From Chryseobacterium sp. CH25 (GTDB taxonomy: Bacteria; Bacteroidota; Bacteroidia; Flavobacteriales; Weeksellaceae), in contig NZ_NRQT01000008.1 in the NCBI RefSeq assembly GCF_004119455.1, positions 124,001 through 188,000 of the forward strand: a DNA stretch of 64,000 nt. The letters are read 5' to 3'. A program made the position numbers and the translations under genes. Below are positions 1-8,759 of this stretch, piece by piece (positions within the stretch are counted from its first letter, which is position 1; each line of letters starts with the position of its first letter). Below the pieces are notes generated by a model that saw only the letters and a program-made list of their open reading frames with translations, made no database searches and had not been told where the DNA came from.

Positions 1-45
1 GAGATGTATAAAAATGGTGTATTGGAAAAACAGGAATTTCATTAA
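1..45 (+). CDS. C-terminal end of a gene cut by the window edge
   Basis: The first 14 codons read EMYKNGVLEKQEFH followed by TAA. The piece resembles the end of a MORN/YwqK-type repeat (YKNGxLEKxEF), but it is too short to assign. A hairpin terminator follows about 40 bases later, which supports a real gene end. Confidence 0.35.
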   Translation, partial: EMYKNGVLEKQEFH

Positions 46-85
46 CGTTATTGAAAAAGTTCCTTTTCAGTTTTGTCTACATTAT

Positions 86-116
86 AAAAGCCTTTCAATA
101 TTCTTGAGAGGCTTTT
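86..116 (+). terminator. Hairpin terminator after the left-edge gene
   Basis: A 13-base arm aaaagcctttcaa pairs with ttgagaggctttt across a 5-base loop; the one mismatch is a U-G wobble on the + strand RNA. Confidence 0.6.
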
Positions 117-154
117 CAGTGCTTTATGCATAAGGTGTATGTTGAGATTTTTTT

Positions 155-322
155 AACGCAAAGAATAAATGATTCTACCGTTTCATTGTAAAGAAGCAAA
201 GAAGAGCGACTATGTCGCGGATGAAGTTGCATGGCTATTCATACGCTTAGAAAAAATCAATTTTATTGATTTCTTCTTTGCTCCCTCAAAATAGTACAGC
301 TACATTATAAAATCTTTGCGTT
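155..322. repeat. Foldable intergenic repeat, copy A
   Basis: The element is bounded by terminal inverted repeats aacgcaaag and ctttgcgtt. Inside are a second nested pair (gcaaagaag / cttctttgc) and small hairpins gcgac-tat-gtcgc and atcaat-ttt-attgat. The sequence after the right end (about 323-400, with 'gactatccaattattataac') is also conserved in other copies, so the mobile or transcribed unit may be longer than the inverted repeats. No protein is encoded. Confidence 0.8.
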
Positions 323-410
323 TTTTTAATAATTTCTTTTTGTAGAGACTATCCAATTATTATAACCTAAATAACTTTCAGCATCCTTCTTCCAGCTACC
401 AGCCTTTATA

Positions 411-500
411 AATGCAAAGAATGAGTGATTCAACAGCTTTATTTTAAGGAATGCTAAGCAAGCACATTACCGTAATGTATACCTTAAAAAATCAATAAAC
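411..500. repeat. Decayed copy of the foldable intergenic repeat
   Basis: It starts like the other copies (aatgcaaagaatgagtgatt, then ttattttaagga) but loses similarity after about 45 bases and has no right-hand ctttgcgtt end. It is likely a truncated copy. Confidence 0.45.
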
Positions 501-577
501 AGCTACTCTACTCTCAAAAAAATAGGATCTTTCAAAAGAAAACGCTAAATATTCCGTTTAATTCTTAAATTTAGAGA

Positions 578-1048
578 ATGCAAAAGAATCTTTATCTCAT
601 CATCATATCACTTTCTCTTACCAGTTGCTATACTTATCAGGTTAAAAAGCAGGTAAATACAGCACCCGAAAATAATTTAGCTCCTAAAAAAGCTATTGCT
701 TCTACTAATATTTCGTCTTCACCAGTAGAAAATGCAGCTGTTGAATTTAAAAGTACAAATGCTCAACAACCACCTGTACCCATCAATATTCAGGAGAAAC
801 TTACCTCTAATAAAAATGTTAAAATTGATGTTGATGGCAGAAGCTATAAAGTAATCGTTGACAGATGGGAAGGTGACAGCCTCGTGGCCCACCCGGTTCA
901 TAGTGCTAAAAAGACGCTGAAGTTCCATAAAAACCAGATTAATGGCGAGAAAATTGCGGAAAAACGATTTTCAGAACCTATGTCTAACCTTCTTACAGTT
1001 GGTATTTATGCTGGAATTGCGGCCGCAATCATATATATTCTCCGTTAA
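578..1048 (+). CDS. Small lipoprotein with C-terminal membrane segment
   Basis: A 156-residue protein of unknown function. The N-terminus is a lipoprotein signal peptide with lipobox LTSC (Cys17), so it should be lipid-anchored. A Ser/Pro/Asn-rich linker (about 25-70) leads to a compact domain (about 75-130) with the pattern NVKIDVDGRSYKVIVDRW. A short hydrophobic stretch lies at the C-terminal end (about 138-155, TVGIYAGIAAAIIYIL). The gene stands alone between copies of the intergenic repeat. The start is chosen because the signal peptide begins there. Confidence 0.75.
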   Translation: MQKNLYLIIISLSLTSCYTYQVKKQVNTAPENNLAPKKAIASTNISSSPVENAAVEFKSTNAQQPPVPINIQEKLTSNKNVKIDVDGRSYKVIVDRWEGDSLVAHPVHSAKKTLKFHKNQINGEKIAEKRFSEPMSNLLTVGIYAGIAAAIIYILR

Positions 1049-1151
1049 TTTTTAAAACTTACCTGCTGAAGTCTCCTGGCTTTAAAATGTTTTACGGAAT
1101 TGTTTCTATTGCATTGGCTCAATGTCAGGGAACTTTGTGTAGTTTTTTTGA

Positions 1152-1319
1152 AACGCAAAGAATGAGTGATTCTACCGTTTTATTTTAAGGAAGCAAAAGA
1201 GAGCGACTATGTCGCGGATGAAGCTGCATGGCTATGCGTACGCTTAGAAAAAATCAATGAAATTGATTCCTTCTTTGCTCCCTTAAAGTATTACACTTGC
1301 ATTATAAAATCTTTGCGTT
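1152..1319. repeat. Foldable intergenic repeat, copy C
   Basis: Same architecture and same 168 bp length as the copy at 155-322, bounded by aacgcaaag and ctttgcgtt, with inner hairpins gcgac-tat-gtcgc and atcaat-gaa-attgat. The downstream tail (to about 1375, 'gaggctatccagttattaat') is also conserved. Confidence 0.8.
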
Positions 1320-1465
1320 TTTAAAACAATTTGTTTTTTAGAGGCTATCCAGTTATTAATTATAACTCCAAGTAACTTACTGCTCACGACCTTTACCCCT
1401 TCTCCTCTCTCCTTTCCAAAATAAGATACGCGGCATCCAGCATCTTTATCAGATGAATATATGGA

Positions 1466-1700
1466 TTGATGATATTCTTTTCCGGCAGGTTCTCATATAT
1501 TCTTATTGATGGTGGTATTGGTAACACCTATAAGAGTACATCAAATGTAAAAGGTGATTTAAATCGAGTAATTAAAAAAATTCGAGAAGATGAACAATTT
1601 ATAGATCTTCTTGTTTTAACTCATTTTCATGACGATCATATCGGTGGAGTTTTGAGATGGTTGAATAAAGATAAAGAGGCTCCCAACCTTATTAAAAAGG
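1466..1700 (+). pseudogene. Fragment of a metallo-beta-lactamase-fold hydrolase
   Basis: The frame encodes ILIDGG, then THFHDDHIGG, the HxHxDH zinc-binding signature of the metallo-beta-lactamase fold. Only the first ~75 residues of the fold are present: no later zinc ligands follow. The frame runs on to 1786, but the residues after about 1700 do not look like the family, and a different coding sequence begins there. There is no credible start or signal upstream. I read it as a truncated remnant joined to another gene piece. Confidence 0.6.
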
Positions 1701-1701
1701 T

Positions 1702-1920
1702 TTGGTTTACGAGCATAACGGAAAAACATTTATTAGAACTACTTTTAAAGATGGTGAATCTATGGATAACGAAGTTGAAAAAGTAAATTCTAAAAATGGG
1801 ATAAGATATAACTACAAAGAAGATGCAAGCCAAGGTGAATATTTTGTTTTGAATGATGATGTCCTTGAATTTTATAACAGCGAAAATAAAATGTTTACAA
1901 CAGGTTCAAAATTACAATAA
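1702..1920 (+). pseudogene. C-terminal fragment of an unidentified protein
   Basis: In a frame shifted from the metallo-beta-lactamase piece, about 72 codons (LVYEHNGKTFIRTTFKDGES near the start) look like genuine protein and end at a TAA. An in-frame stop lies three codons before position 1702. It is probably the end of a separate gene whose 5' part was lost in the deletion that cut the metallo-beta-lactamase gene. Confidence 0.45.
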
Positions 1921-2054
1921 ACTATATGATGAGAATTAAAACTAATACGTCATGTTTTGTCGTTTCTCTTAAATATACTTGTCAAAACAATTATGGTTTC
2001 CCACATTACAGGGAAATAAAAAATCCTTAAATTGTAACTCAAACACTACATGCA

Positions 2055-3503
2055 GTGCAAAAAATTTATTTTAGTTCCATTCTCTTACCTTTAAACCTGT
2101 TAGGATTCTTCCAGATTCCTAATTTGCCAACAAGGGAACAACCTAATATCTCTACTTTTCAGAAGTACTCTGATAAGGATTTTACCACTTCCCAAAAGAA
2201 TCAAAATTTACCGACCTTACCTTCATCACTTTCAAGTTCAAATACTTCCAGAATACAGCAACAAAACATGATGATAGTTCAAAATGATTTTAAAAGAATT
2301 GAAACAGAAGAAAAAGTAGAAAAACAACAAATATATTCTGATGAAGTTCACGAGCAGGAATCAAAAATATATTTACTTAATTCATTAGTCTATAAACAAG
2401 GAACAAAAGCATATTATTCAGCCTTTAATAATCTTTCAAAATTCAACCCTGAAGATTATTCAATAGCGGATGCCGTTTTTATTGTTGAAAATGCTTACTA
2501 CAATAATGATAAAAACTTCCAAAATACATTTCAAAGTGGCATTCAGAAAGCTGTAAAAATTATTCAAAATCAAATCACTAGTAAAAAGATTGATGAAATT
2601 GATAACAGCTCAAAGAATTTAGCCATATTCCAATATTTTGCTGAAAATACTAAGCAGAACGGAAAAATAATTCATAAAGCGATGAAGTATGATTTTGAGG
2701 ATTATATGGGAGTAAAAGACTACTCCAAAATGTTTGTTTCTAAGCTCATGAAGTTTAATACTGGGCAATGTCATTCAATGCCATTGTTGTATCTGATTTT
2801 AGCAGAACAAATCGGAGCGGAAGCCTTTTTAGTAATGTCTCCGAATCACTCTTACATTCGATACATGGATGATTCGGGAGAAATGCTAAGTTTAGAGCTT
2901 ACTAACGGAATGTTTTCAGCAAATTCCTTTGTCCTTAACTCTGGTTACATCAAATCTGAAGCATTACAGAATAAACTGTATATGCAGAATTTAAGTAAGA
3001 AAGACGTTTTATCGCAAACATTTGTTGATTTAGCAAGTGGTTACATTCACAAATTCGGATATGATGAATTTGTAGGGCGGGTTTTAAATAAAGCATTAGA
3101 ACTTAATCCTAACAATATCAATGCTACTTTATGGAAAAGTAATACTAACCAAATTCGTTTTCAGGAAGCCTGTAAAAGATTAGGAATAAATTATGAAGAC
3201 AAACAAGAATTACAAAACATCCGAAATTATCCAGATTTAGTAGGTCAGCTTCAAGAAATTAATAATGAATTTGATAAAATTGATCAATCAGGATTTAGCA
3301 TAATGCCTCCAGAAGATTATGAACAATGGTTAAGTTCATTAAATACTGCTGAAAACAAGCAAAAGAGTGAAGAAATTGCGGAGCGTATGAGGATTCTGAA
3401 TGCACAAAAGCAGAAAGAAATCCTGCAACAACAAAAATTAAAATCAATACCACCTAAAAAGGAAACTCCTAAAGTTTATACCATACCTAAAGCATGGTTG
3501 TAA
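2055..3503 (+). CDS. Transglutaminase-like cysteine protein with signal peptide
   Basis: A 482-residue protein with a hydrophobic N-terminus (signal peptide or anchor), a Ser/Gln/Pro-rich linker (about 25-100), and a transglutaminase-like core. The candidate catalytic Cys is C239 in GQCHSMP and the His is H265 in PNHSYI, with E281 as a possible third residue. Helical TPR-like segments (about 320-380) follow, then a charged coiled tail. A paralogue with the same Cys-His spacing lies at 5260-6318, on the other side of a toxin-like gene. The start is a GTG, with an out-of-frame ATG five bases earlier. Its substrate is unknown; protein cross-linking or proteolysis in the envelope is an inference from the fold. 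Confidence 0.7.
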   Translation: MQKIYFSSILLPLNLLGFFQIPNLPTREQPNISTFQKYSDKDFTTSQKNQNLPTLPSSLSSSNTSRIQQQNMMIVQNDFKRIETEEKVEKQQIYSDEVHEQESKIYLLNSLVYKQGTKAYYSAFNNLSKFNPEDYSIADAVFIVENAYYNNDKNFQNTFQSGIQKAVKIIQNQITSKKIDEIDNSSKNLAIFQYFAENTKQNGKIIHKAMKYDFEDYMGVKDYSKMFVSKLMKFNTGQCHSMPLLYLILAEQIGAEAFLVMSPNHSYIRYMDDSGEMLSLELTNGMFSANSFVLNSGYIKSEALQNKLYMQNLSKKDVLSQTFVDLASGYIHKFGYDEFVGRVLNKALELNPNNINATLWKSNTNQIRFQEACKRLGINYEDKQELQNIRNYPDLVGQLQEINNEFDKIDQSGFSIMPPEDYEQWLSSLNTAENKQKSEEIAERMRILNAQKQKEILQQQKLKSIPPKKETPKVYTIPKAWL

Positions 3504-3538
3504 GCAAAATTGTAAATTTAGAAAAGCATAATTGTTAT

Positions 3539-4711
3539 ATGAAAAGAATTGTATTTTTTAGTTTTTTGATCTTAGCAAGCTTGGCACAAGCACAGGTCAA
3601 GAAAAATAAGCCAAAGACACCAGATAAAGAATGGATAAACCCTGTTATATTAACAAAGGAAGAGAGAAACCGTCCATATATGAGTGAGGTTCTGAAAACA
3701 AGAGACTCTCTTAACTCTGAAGAGGCTGAAAGAAGACGAAAAAATATTGAAGCAGGAAATCCATTTAAGAAATATGGTTATTATCCTAAAGTTGCTACAT
3801 TGAGCAAAGGAAAATATCTGGAATTTCATGATAAAGACAGTATTGTTGTTATAGGTTCAGTAAAGTTTAACACAAAAACACAAAATGTTGTTGAAATAAT
3901 GGATATTGACTTAACAAATCCTGATGCACAACCTATTGGCGATACCCATGGTAGGTGGATTTCTCCTGACCCATTAAGTGAAGAGTTTAGGAGGTGGTCT
4001 CCCTATAATTATGCTATGAATAATCCTTTAAGGTTTATAGATCCAGATGGGATGGCTCCAGAAGATATTATAACTACTATTTTAAAATCTACAGTTACAA
4101 AAGGAGCAGACGGTAAATCACAATTAATACAAAGAGATGTTAATGTCAAAATGACTTTGACAGTTGTTAATTTATCAGGGGCTGATTTATCTAAAACAAT
4201 GTTTAGTAAAAACTCAGGTTCCGTTAGTATTAATGAATTTGAAGGAATGGGAATAAGCTCTTTTAACAATAATTCTACGGTTACAATGGATAACATAAAA
4301 AATTTTGATGTACAGTATAAAGTTGTTACAAGTATGGATGATATAGGAAAAAATGACCATGTACTATTTGTAGCAAATGAAGTGAAGAATAGTGATGGTG
4401 ATGCATTAGGTAGAGGACAAAGCCCAGGAAGAGTATCAGCTGTCGAAGCAGGAACAATTAAAAAAGGCACTTTCAATGAAGTTGTAAAACATGAATTTGG
4501 ACATAATATGGGAATGAAACATTCCTCAAATGATAAAGGGCTTATGAAAGCAGAGGGTACAGGACAAACTTCTATAACTTCACAACAAAGAGGAGAAATA
4601 GTATCGGGGGCAATTGGTGCACAAAAACAAGTAAAAACTTATTCTGGAGGATATTCTACCTCTTCAACAAGTGAAGCTCAAAAATTTAAAAAAGATAACG
4701 TAACAAGATGA
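3539..4711 (+). CDS. Secreted Rhs-core protein with C-terminal metzincin domain
   Basis: About 390 residues. The start is placed at 3539, where a clean signal peptide begins (MKRIVFFSF... ending LAQAQ). A region with TLSKGKYLEFHDKDS (about 80-130) leads into an Rhs-associated core with no YD repeats (RWISPDPLSEEFRRW ... NPLRFIDPDGM, about 140-175). The variable C-terminal half holds HEFGHNMGMKH, a perfect HExxHxxGxxH metzincin zinc site. It is therefore probably a polymorphic toxin with a protease tip, exported by a signal peptide rather than in a large Rhs cage. The next gene overlaps its stop and is the candidate immunity gene. Confidence 0.75.
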   Translation: MKRIVFFSFLILASLAQAQVKKNKPKTPDKEWINPVILTKEERNRPYMSEVLKTRDSLNSEEAERRRKNIEAGNPFKKYGYYPKVATLSKGKYLEFHDKDSIVVIGSVKFNTKTQNVVEIMDIDLTNPDAQPIGDTHGRWISPDPLSEEFRRWSPYNYAMNNPLRFIDPDGMAPEDIITTILKSTVTKGADGKSQLIQRDVNVKMTLTVVNLSGADLSKTMFSKNSGSVSINEFEGMGISSFNNNSTVTMDNIKNFDVQYKVVTSMDDIGKNDHVLFVANEVKNSDGDALGRGQSPGRVSAVEAGTIKKGTFNEVVKHEFGHNMGMKHSSNDKGLMKAEGTGQTSITSQQRGEIVSGAIGAQKQVKTYSGGYSTSSTSEAQKFKKDNVTR

Positions 4712-5259
4712 GAAAGTTTTTAATAATCATTCTAAATTCTTTTCTATTAAGTTGTAATACTAAAAAAGACGAATTTAGAAAGGAGACTGTAGGAAAAGTT
4801 TCTTTTGAAGTTCCAACAAATTGGAAGAAAAAAGATATTAAAGGCATTGATTCTAAAATCACAACCTTAATAACATCTGCTTCAGACACAATATACATTG
4901 AATATGGTGCCTATAATAATCCGTTTAATGAATCAAAAATTATTGTTGATGACAGTTTGATATATAAGACTTTAAAAGAAAATTCTGTTGGGGAAAATGT
5001 AGAATTTTCTACTAACAAGGAGCTTGACAATAGTCAGGGTATTTTTTTAGATAATTACTATTATTATGATACAATCAATAATCATCTAGCAAAGATAATG
5101 ATACCTAAAAAAACTGAAAAAGGACAAATGGGTATATATATTGCTAATGTTGATGAAAAGAAAAATAATTTTTCTATTTATACATTTCATCCATTAAGAG
5201 GAACAGATAGTTTAAATTTTTTTAGGTTGAAGAAATCAATTCAAATAAAACCACAGTAA
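4708..5259 (+). CDS. Lipoprotein, candidate immunity protein for the metzincin toxin
   Basis: A 183-residue lipoprotein with lipobox LLSC (Cys16). No known family is recognised. The start ATGA overlaps the stop of the upstream toxin-like gene, so the two are translationally coupled, the usual layout of toxin and immunity genes. Anchoring in the envelope would let it meet a secreted protease. The region around residues 28-42 (GKVSFEVPTNWKKKD) resembles the start of PsbP/DUF1795-like domains, but this is weak. The immunity role is an inference from position. Confidence 0.6.
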   Translation: MRKFLIIILNSFLLSCNTKKDEFRKETVGKVSFEVPTNWKKKDIKGIDSKITTLITSASDTIYIEYGAYNNPFNESKIIVDDSLIYKTLKENSVGENVEFSTNKELDNSQGIFLDNYYYYDTINNHLAKIMIPKKTEKGQMGIYIANVDEKKNNFSIYTFHPLRGTDSLNFFRLKKSIQIKPQ

Positions 5260-6318
5260 TTGAAAAAGATATACTTTATATTATCATTAAGCATTTCCTT
5301 TATGTTTAATGCACAGGAAAACCATTTTTACTCAGATGCTTTCCAAACATTAGATAATATGTTAAATGATAAACAACCATATACTTTTAAAACAGCAGTT
5401 TTCTCTGTTGAAAACGCTTATATTCAAGGAAAATTAGATACTGTACAACTCAATAGAAAAATTAAATTTTTAGCCAGTTTTTGTAGGCAACTTACAGCCA
5501 ATAGAAAACTACAATATACGGAAAAAGACGAATCTACAGTAAGTAAATATGCCGCAATTTACACAATAATGTGTCAGGAGACTCCTGTAATTATAGGTGA
5601 TAAAACAGTAGAATATAAACCGTTTACTTATGATTTTGAGGATGTATTTGGGCATAAAGAATTATCTAATCTGTTTGTGTCAAAATTGTTAGACACACAG
5701 AAAGGCAACTGTAATTCCATGCCTTATTTATACAAAATTATTGCTGAAGAATTAGGAGTTGATGCGAATTTAGCACTTGCTCCAAATCACATTTACATTA
5801 AGCATAACATTAAATCAATAGGCTGGTTCAATACAGAGTTAACCAGCGGTATTTTTCCACAGGATTCTTGGTTAATGGCTTCGGGGTATATTCATTTAGA
5901 TGCTATCCAGAATGGTGTCTTTATGAAGGCATTGAACAATAAAGAAAGTCTTGCATTACTATTGGTTGATCTAGCAAATGCTTATGAAAGAAGTTATCCA
6001 GAAAATGACGGAAGTTTTTCTTTGAAATGTGCGGAAAGAGCAATACAGATTCACCCTTATTTAGCAAATGCGTTGATATTACAGGCTGAAACTCATAAAA
6101 AGCAGTTTCAAAAACTAATGAAAGAACAGAACGCTAAAGATGTTCAGGCTGCATTATCTAATCCTAAAGCTAAAGAATTATTTGATTTGATGAATAAGGA
6201 ATATACTCACATTCATAAAATTGGCTATCGCAGTATGCCTGAAAATATGTATTTAGATTGGCTGGTATCTTTGAAAACTGAAAGAACAAAGTATGAAGAT
6301 ACAAGATTAAAAAAATAG
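5260..6318 (+). CDS. Second transglutaminase-like cysteine protein
   Basis: A 352-residue protein starting at a TTG directly after the stop of the preceding lipoprotein gene; the first ~18 residues form a signal peptide (ending FNAQ). The core matches the protein at 2055-3503: Cys151 in GNCNSMP, His177 in PNHIYI (the same 26-residue spacing), E193 in TELTSG, then a TPR-like helical region. It lacks the long Ser/Gln-rich linker of its paralogue. The two enclose the toxin and lipoprotein genes in one operon, suggesting a shared role in handling the secreted protein. Confidence 0.7.
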   Translation: MKKIYFILSLSISFMFNAQENHFYSDAFQTLDNMLNDKQPYTFKTAVFSVENAYIQGKLDTVQLNRKIKFLASFCRQLTANRKLQYTEKDESTVSKYAAIYTIMCQETPVIIGDKTVEYKPFTYDFEDVFGHKELSNLFVSKLLDTQKGNCNSMPYLYKIIAEELGVDANLALAPNHIYIKHNIKSIGWFNTELTSGIFPQDSWLMASGYIHLDAIQNGVFMKALNNKESLALLLVDLANAYERSYPENDGSFSLKCAERAIQIHPYLANALILQAETHKKQFQKLMKEQNAKDVQAALSNPKAKELFDLMNKEYTHIHKIGYRSMPENMYLDWLVSLKTERTKYEDTRLKK

Positions 6319-6338
6319 GAATTAAATTATCCATTTTT

Positions 6339-6909
6339 ATGAATAAGAAACAGTTTAAAAATATAACTATATACGGAATAATAATAATTTTAGTAATAAC
6401 AGCTATATTGTTTTTATTTAAAGCTACTGAAGTAAGTTTTAGTAGCGCATTAGATACGGGGATTCTTTCCGATTATAGTGCATTTGCTTTTGGGTTTATT
6501 GGTATTTTACTTACTGTTTTAAATCTATTGTTGGCTATTCAAAATTTCAATTTTCAAGAAAATAGTTTTGAAAAGCAAAAATTTGAAAGTCATTTTTTTA
6601 CATTATTACAAATATATAGAGATAATTATAATAATGCACAGAGTCTGTTTGGTTTAAATAATGATGGCAAAGATTTATTTCCCGATTTTTATAATAAATT
6701 CATTAATATCCAACTAAATGCAACTACTAGTTTCTACTTATATAAAAATATTAGAACAAATTAGATTTTTTGATAATAATACAACTACAAGTGAGAAGGA
6801 TATTATTATTGATAATTTAGAGAAAAATTATCCTAACTGGTTTTACAGCTGGAAAGGTAATGATATAGGTATTGAATTAAACACTAAAAGGGGGCATAGT
6901 GTTTATTAA
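6339..6909 (+). pseudogene. Broken AbiC-like (putAbiC) membrane protein gene
   Basis: The first frame (6339-6764) gives two membrane segments (about 9-28 and 42-67), then a soluble part with FESHFFTLLQIYRDN, the layout of the putative phage abortive infection family (putAbiC). Near 6700-6760 the coding frame shifts: the continuation (STYIKILEQIRFFDNN ... YPNWFYSWKG) lies one frame over, from about 6718, and stops at 6909. The family usually continues with another helical section that is missing here. The gene is therefore frameshifted and shortened. The family call is moderate; it could be another two-membrane-helix protein. Confidence 0.5.
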
Positions 6910-7021
6910 GAATATGGAGCAAGTAATTAGATAGCTAATTATAACTCTTAAGAGCCTTGAATTTTTAGTTGAATTTGGTAACTAGCACACACAAGCTCCA
7001 ATAAAACTTTAATAGTTTTTA

Positions 7022-7046
7022 AGGGCAGAGGTAGAGTCTCTGTCCT
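7022..7046 (+). terminator. Hairpin terminator after the toxin island
   Basis: The arm agggcagag pairs with ctctgtcct (one G-U wobble on + RNA), followed by attttttta. It closes the plus-strand genes on its left. Confidence 0.65.
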
Positions 7047-7123
7047 ATTTTTTTAAATGAAGATTTAAAATTTAAATTTATAGTACAATTATTAAAAATA
7101 AATAATTTACGGTTTTGTTTTAG

Positions 7124-7148
7124 TGGAGTTGGAGGGATTCGAACCCTC
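7124..7148 (-). other. tRNA 3'-end fragment (T arm and acceptor strand)
   Basis: On the minus strand, gagggttcgaatccctc (T arm) is followed by caactcca, as at the 3' end of a tRNA. No D arm or anticodon arm precedes it; another T arm lies there instead. Partial tRNA ends like this are typical att-site footprints of integrative elements. Confidence 0.6.
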
Positions 7149-7160
7149 GTCAAATCTTAC

Positions 7161-7184
7161 AGAGAGGAAGGGACTCGAACCCTT
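7161..7184 (-). other. Second tRNA 3'-end fragment
   Basis: On the minus strand, aagggttcgagtccctt is followed by cctctct, again a T arm with the acceptor 3' strand. The upstream part (7185-7215) does not fold into a full tRNA body. It is a different tRNA species from the neighbouring fragment, because the acceptor sequences differ. Confidence 0.55.
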
Positions 7185-7250
7185 GATAGAGAGTCAACCT
7201 AGTGTCCATTTCTCTGAAATTTTTCAACTTCAGAGGCATCATAAAAATAT

Positions 7251-7275
7251 AAGCATCATTACAATAATGATGCTT
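7251..7275 (-). terminator. Hairpin terminator after the beta-propeller-like lipoprotein gene
   Basis: A perfect 10 bp stem (aagcatcatt / aatgatgctt) with a 5-base loop lies just past the stop of the minus-strand gene, followed on that strand by a T-rich run. Confidence 0.65.
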
Positions 7276-7302
7276 TTTATTTTTATCCCCACCCTACATC
7301 TC

Positions 7303-8553
7303 CTACTCATACTTAGAAAAATCCACCGCAAAAATACATCGGTTAACCTGACTACCGTTCTGAGCTCCGGCATTGGGTTCATATTCTGTGAGGCTCCACA
7401 GATAATTGTATTGGGATTCGTAATAAAGGGATTCTGCACCATAGGGCCATCGGTAGCGAACGGTATCATCGGCTCCGTCTGTATATCTTGCCAGTCTTGC
7501 ATTGGAACCATAGGAATTGCTTGGAGATCCGGTGCAGGAAAGCCATGTTCTGTTTCCTTTTCGGAACACGCCCTGAATGCCATGGGCATGATTATCGGTA
7601 AAAAGACTGTTTTTGGGCGCTACACTCACAATTCCTGAGTTTTGAAGCGTTCCACCAGCATCAATAGGGAAACCAAAGACTTTAGGAACAATAGAAGCAT
7701 CAGCACTGCCTGCATAATATTGGCCGGTCCAGAGCTGGGTTCCTTCACTATTCACCTGTATGGTAGAGAAAGGACTTGCATTATTGATCTTCTGATATCC
7801 TGTCTGAGGCAGTATATACCGATAGTTGAAAGCAAATAAATTACCATTGGCATCTTTACCACATTTATCATTAGTAGTGTCTCCTGTACTTACTTCAATT
7901 ATTTTATCAAGATCAAATACCCGAACACCAAGATTGGTACTGCTGAGATATACTTTCCCTTTAAAATAAGCGATACCGCCGGCATGTACTTTAAGAGGAG
8001 CATAAGAACCGTATTGTGTATAATTGGTGATATTGGCTGGGATATCAGGCTGCACCAACAAGATGTGTCGGTACGTGAGATAGGTGCTTGAACTTGGACT
8101 GATGTCTATCAACGTAATGCGAGAACCTTTATATTCGGCGTCATCTTTTGCATACCAGCTCACCAGAAGATACCGAACTCCATCTTTGGTAAATCCTGCA
8201 ATGCCCTGTGGCCGCCAGATGGAAGTAGTTTCATCATCGGTATTCCAACGGATTCCCCTTACCCTGTTTTCTTCGGGAATATTAAATCCGTAGACTTCAG
8301 TATACGCATTTCCGCCAATGGCCTGACGGTTTTTATTAACCTGAGCCGAATTTAAAAAGCTGAAACCTGAGTTGATATAAGCACTCATGTCCACATAAGG
8401 ATTCACACTTACATCTGAAGCCGCTGTTCTGCCAGTAGTACCTTTAGCCACAAGCTCTTCTTCCATGGAAGCTGAAGTTAACTGATTATCCTGGCATCCG
8501 ATACCTGTTACTGCCAGCATCAGCATCCAGCCTAATATTTGTTTTTGAATCAT
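7303..8553 (-). CDS. Secreted lipoprotein of beta-propeller type
   Basis: A 416-residue protein with a lipoprotein signal peptide (lipobox GIGC, Cys20). The mature part contains repeated sheet-like motifs (WRPQGIAGFTKDG, HAGGIAYFKGKVYLSST, HAHGIQGVFRKGNRTW) that read like blades of a beta-propeller, similar to a family of secreted proteins of unknown role also seen in actinobacteria. There are no catalytic motifs I can name. It is a single gene ended by the hairpin at 7251-7275. Function unknown. Confidence 0.65.
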   Translation of the reverse strand: MIQKQILGWMLMLAVTGIGCQDNQLTSASMEEELVAKGTTGRTAASDVSVNPYVDMSAYINSGFSFLNSAQVNKNRQAIGGNAYTEVYGFNIPEENRVRGIRWNTDDETTSIWRPQGIAGFTKDGVRYLLVSWYAKDDAEYKGSRITLIDISPSSSTYLTYRHILLVQPDIPANITNYTQYGSYAPLKVHAGGIAYFKGKVYLSSTNLGVRVFDLDKIIEVSTGDTTNDKCGKDANGNLFAFNYRYILPQTGYQKINNASPFSTIQVNSEGTQLWTGQYYAGSADASIVPKVFGFPIDAGGTLQNSGIVSVAPKNSLFTDNHAHGIQGVFRKGNRTWLSCTGSPSNSYGSNARLARYTDGADDTVRYRWPYGAESLYYESQYNYLWSLTEYEPNAGAQNGSQVNRCIFAVDFSKYE

Positions 8554-8726
8554 GAGTTATTGTTTAGAAATAATATCCTTACTAATTGTTTATCCATTGC
8601 TTACGAAACTACCGGATTCTGTTTTCATAGAAATTACCTCAGCATTAAATGTGTATTACATTTTATGATTTCTGTACTCCTCTAAACACGACATGCAACT
8701 CTTATTATCGGATCATACGATTTAAT

Positions 8727-8734
8727 TATATTTG
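8727..8734 (+). promoter_or_regulatory. -7 promoter box of the GNAT gene
   Basis: The sequence tatatttg matches the Bacteroidetes TAnnTTTG -7 element and lies 25 bases before the ATG at 8760. No clear TTG -33 box was seen. Confidence 0.45.
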
Positions 8735-8759
8735 AGGATCAACTTACCAATCACTCAAA

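Noticed and set aside
7123..7638. Plus-strand open frame starting MELEGFEPSS
   Set aside because: Its first part is the two tRNA 3' ends read backwards and the rest is the shadow of the lipoprotein gene on the minus strand.
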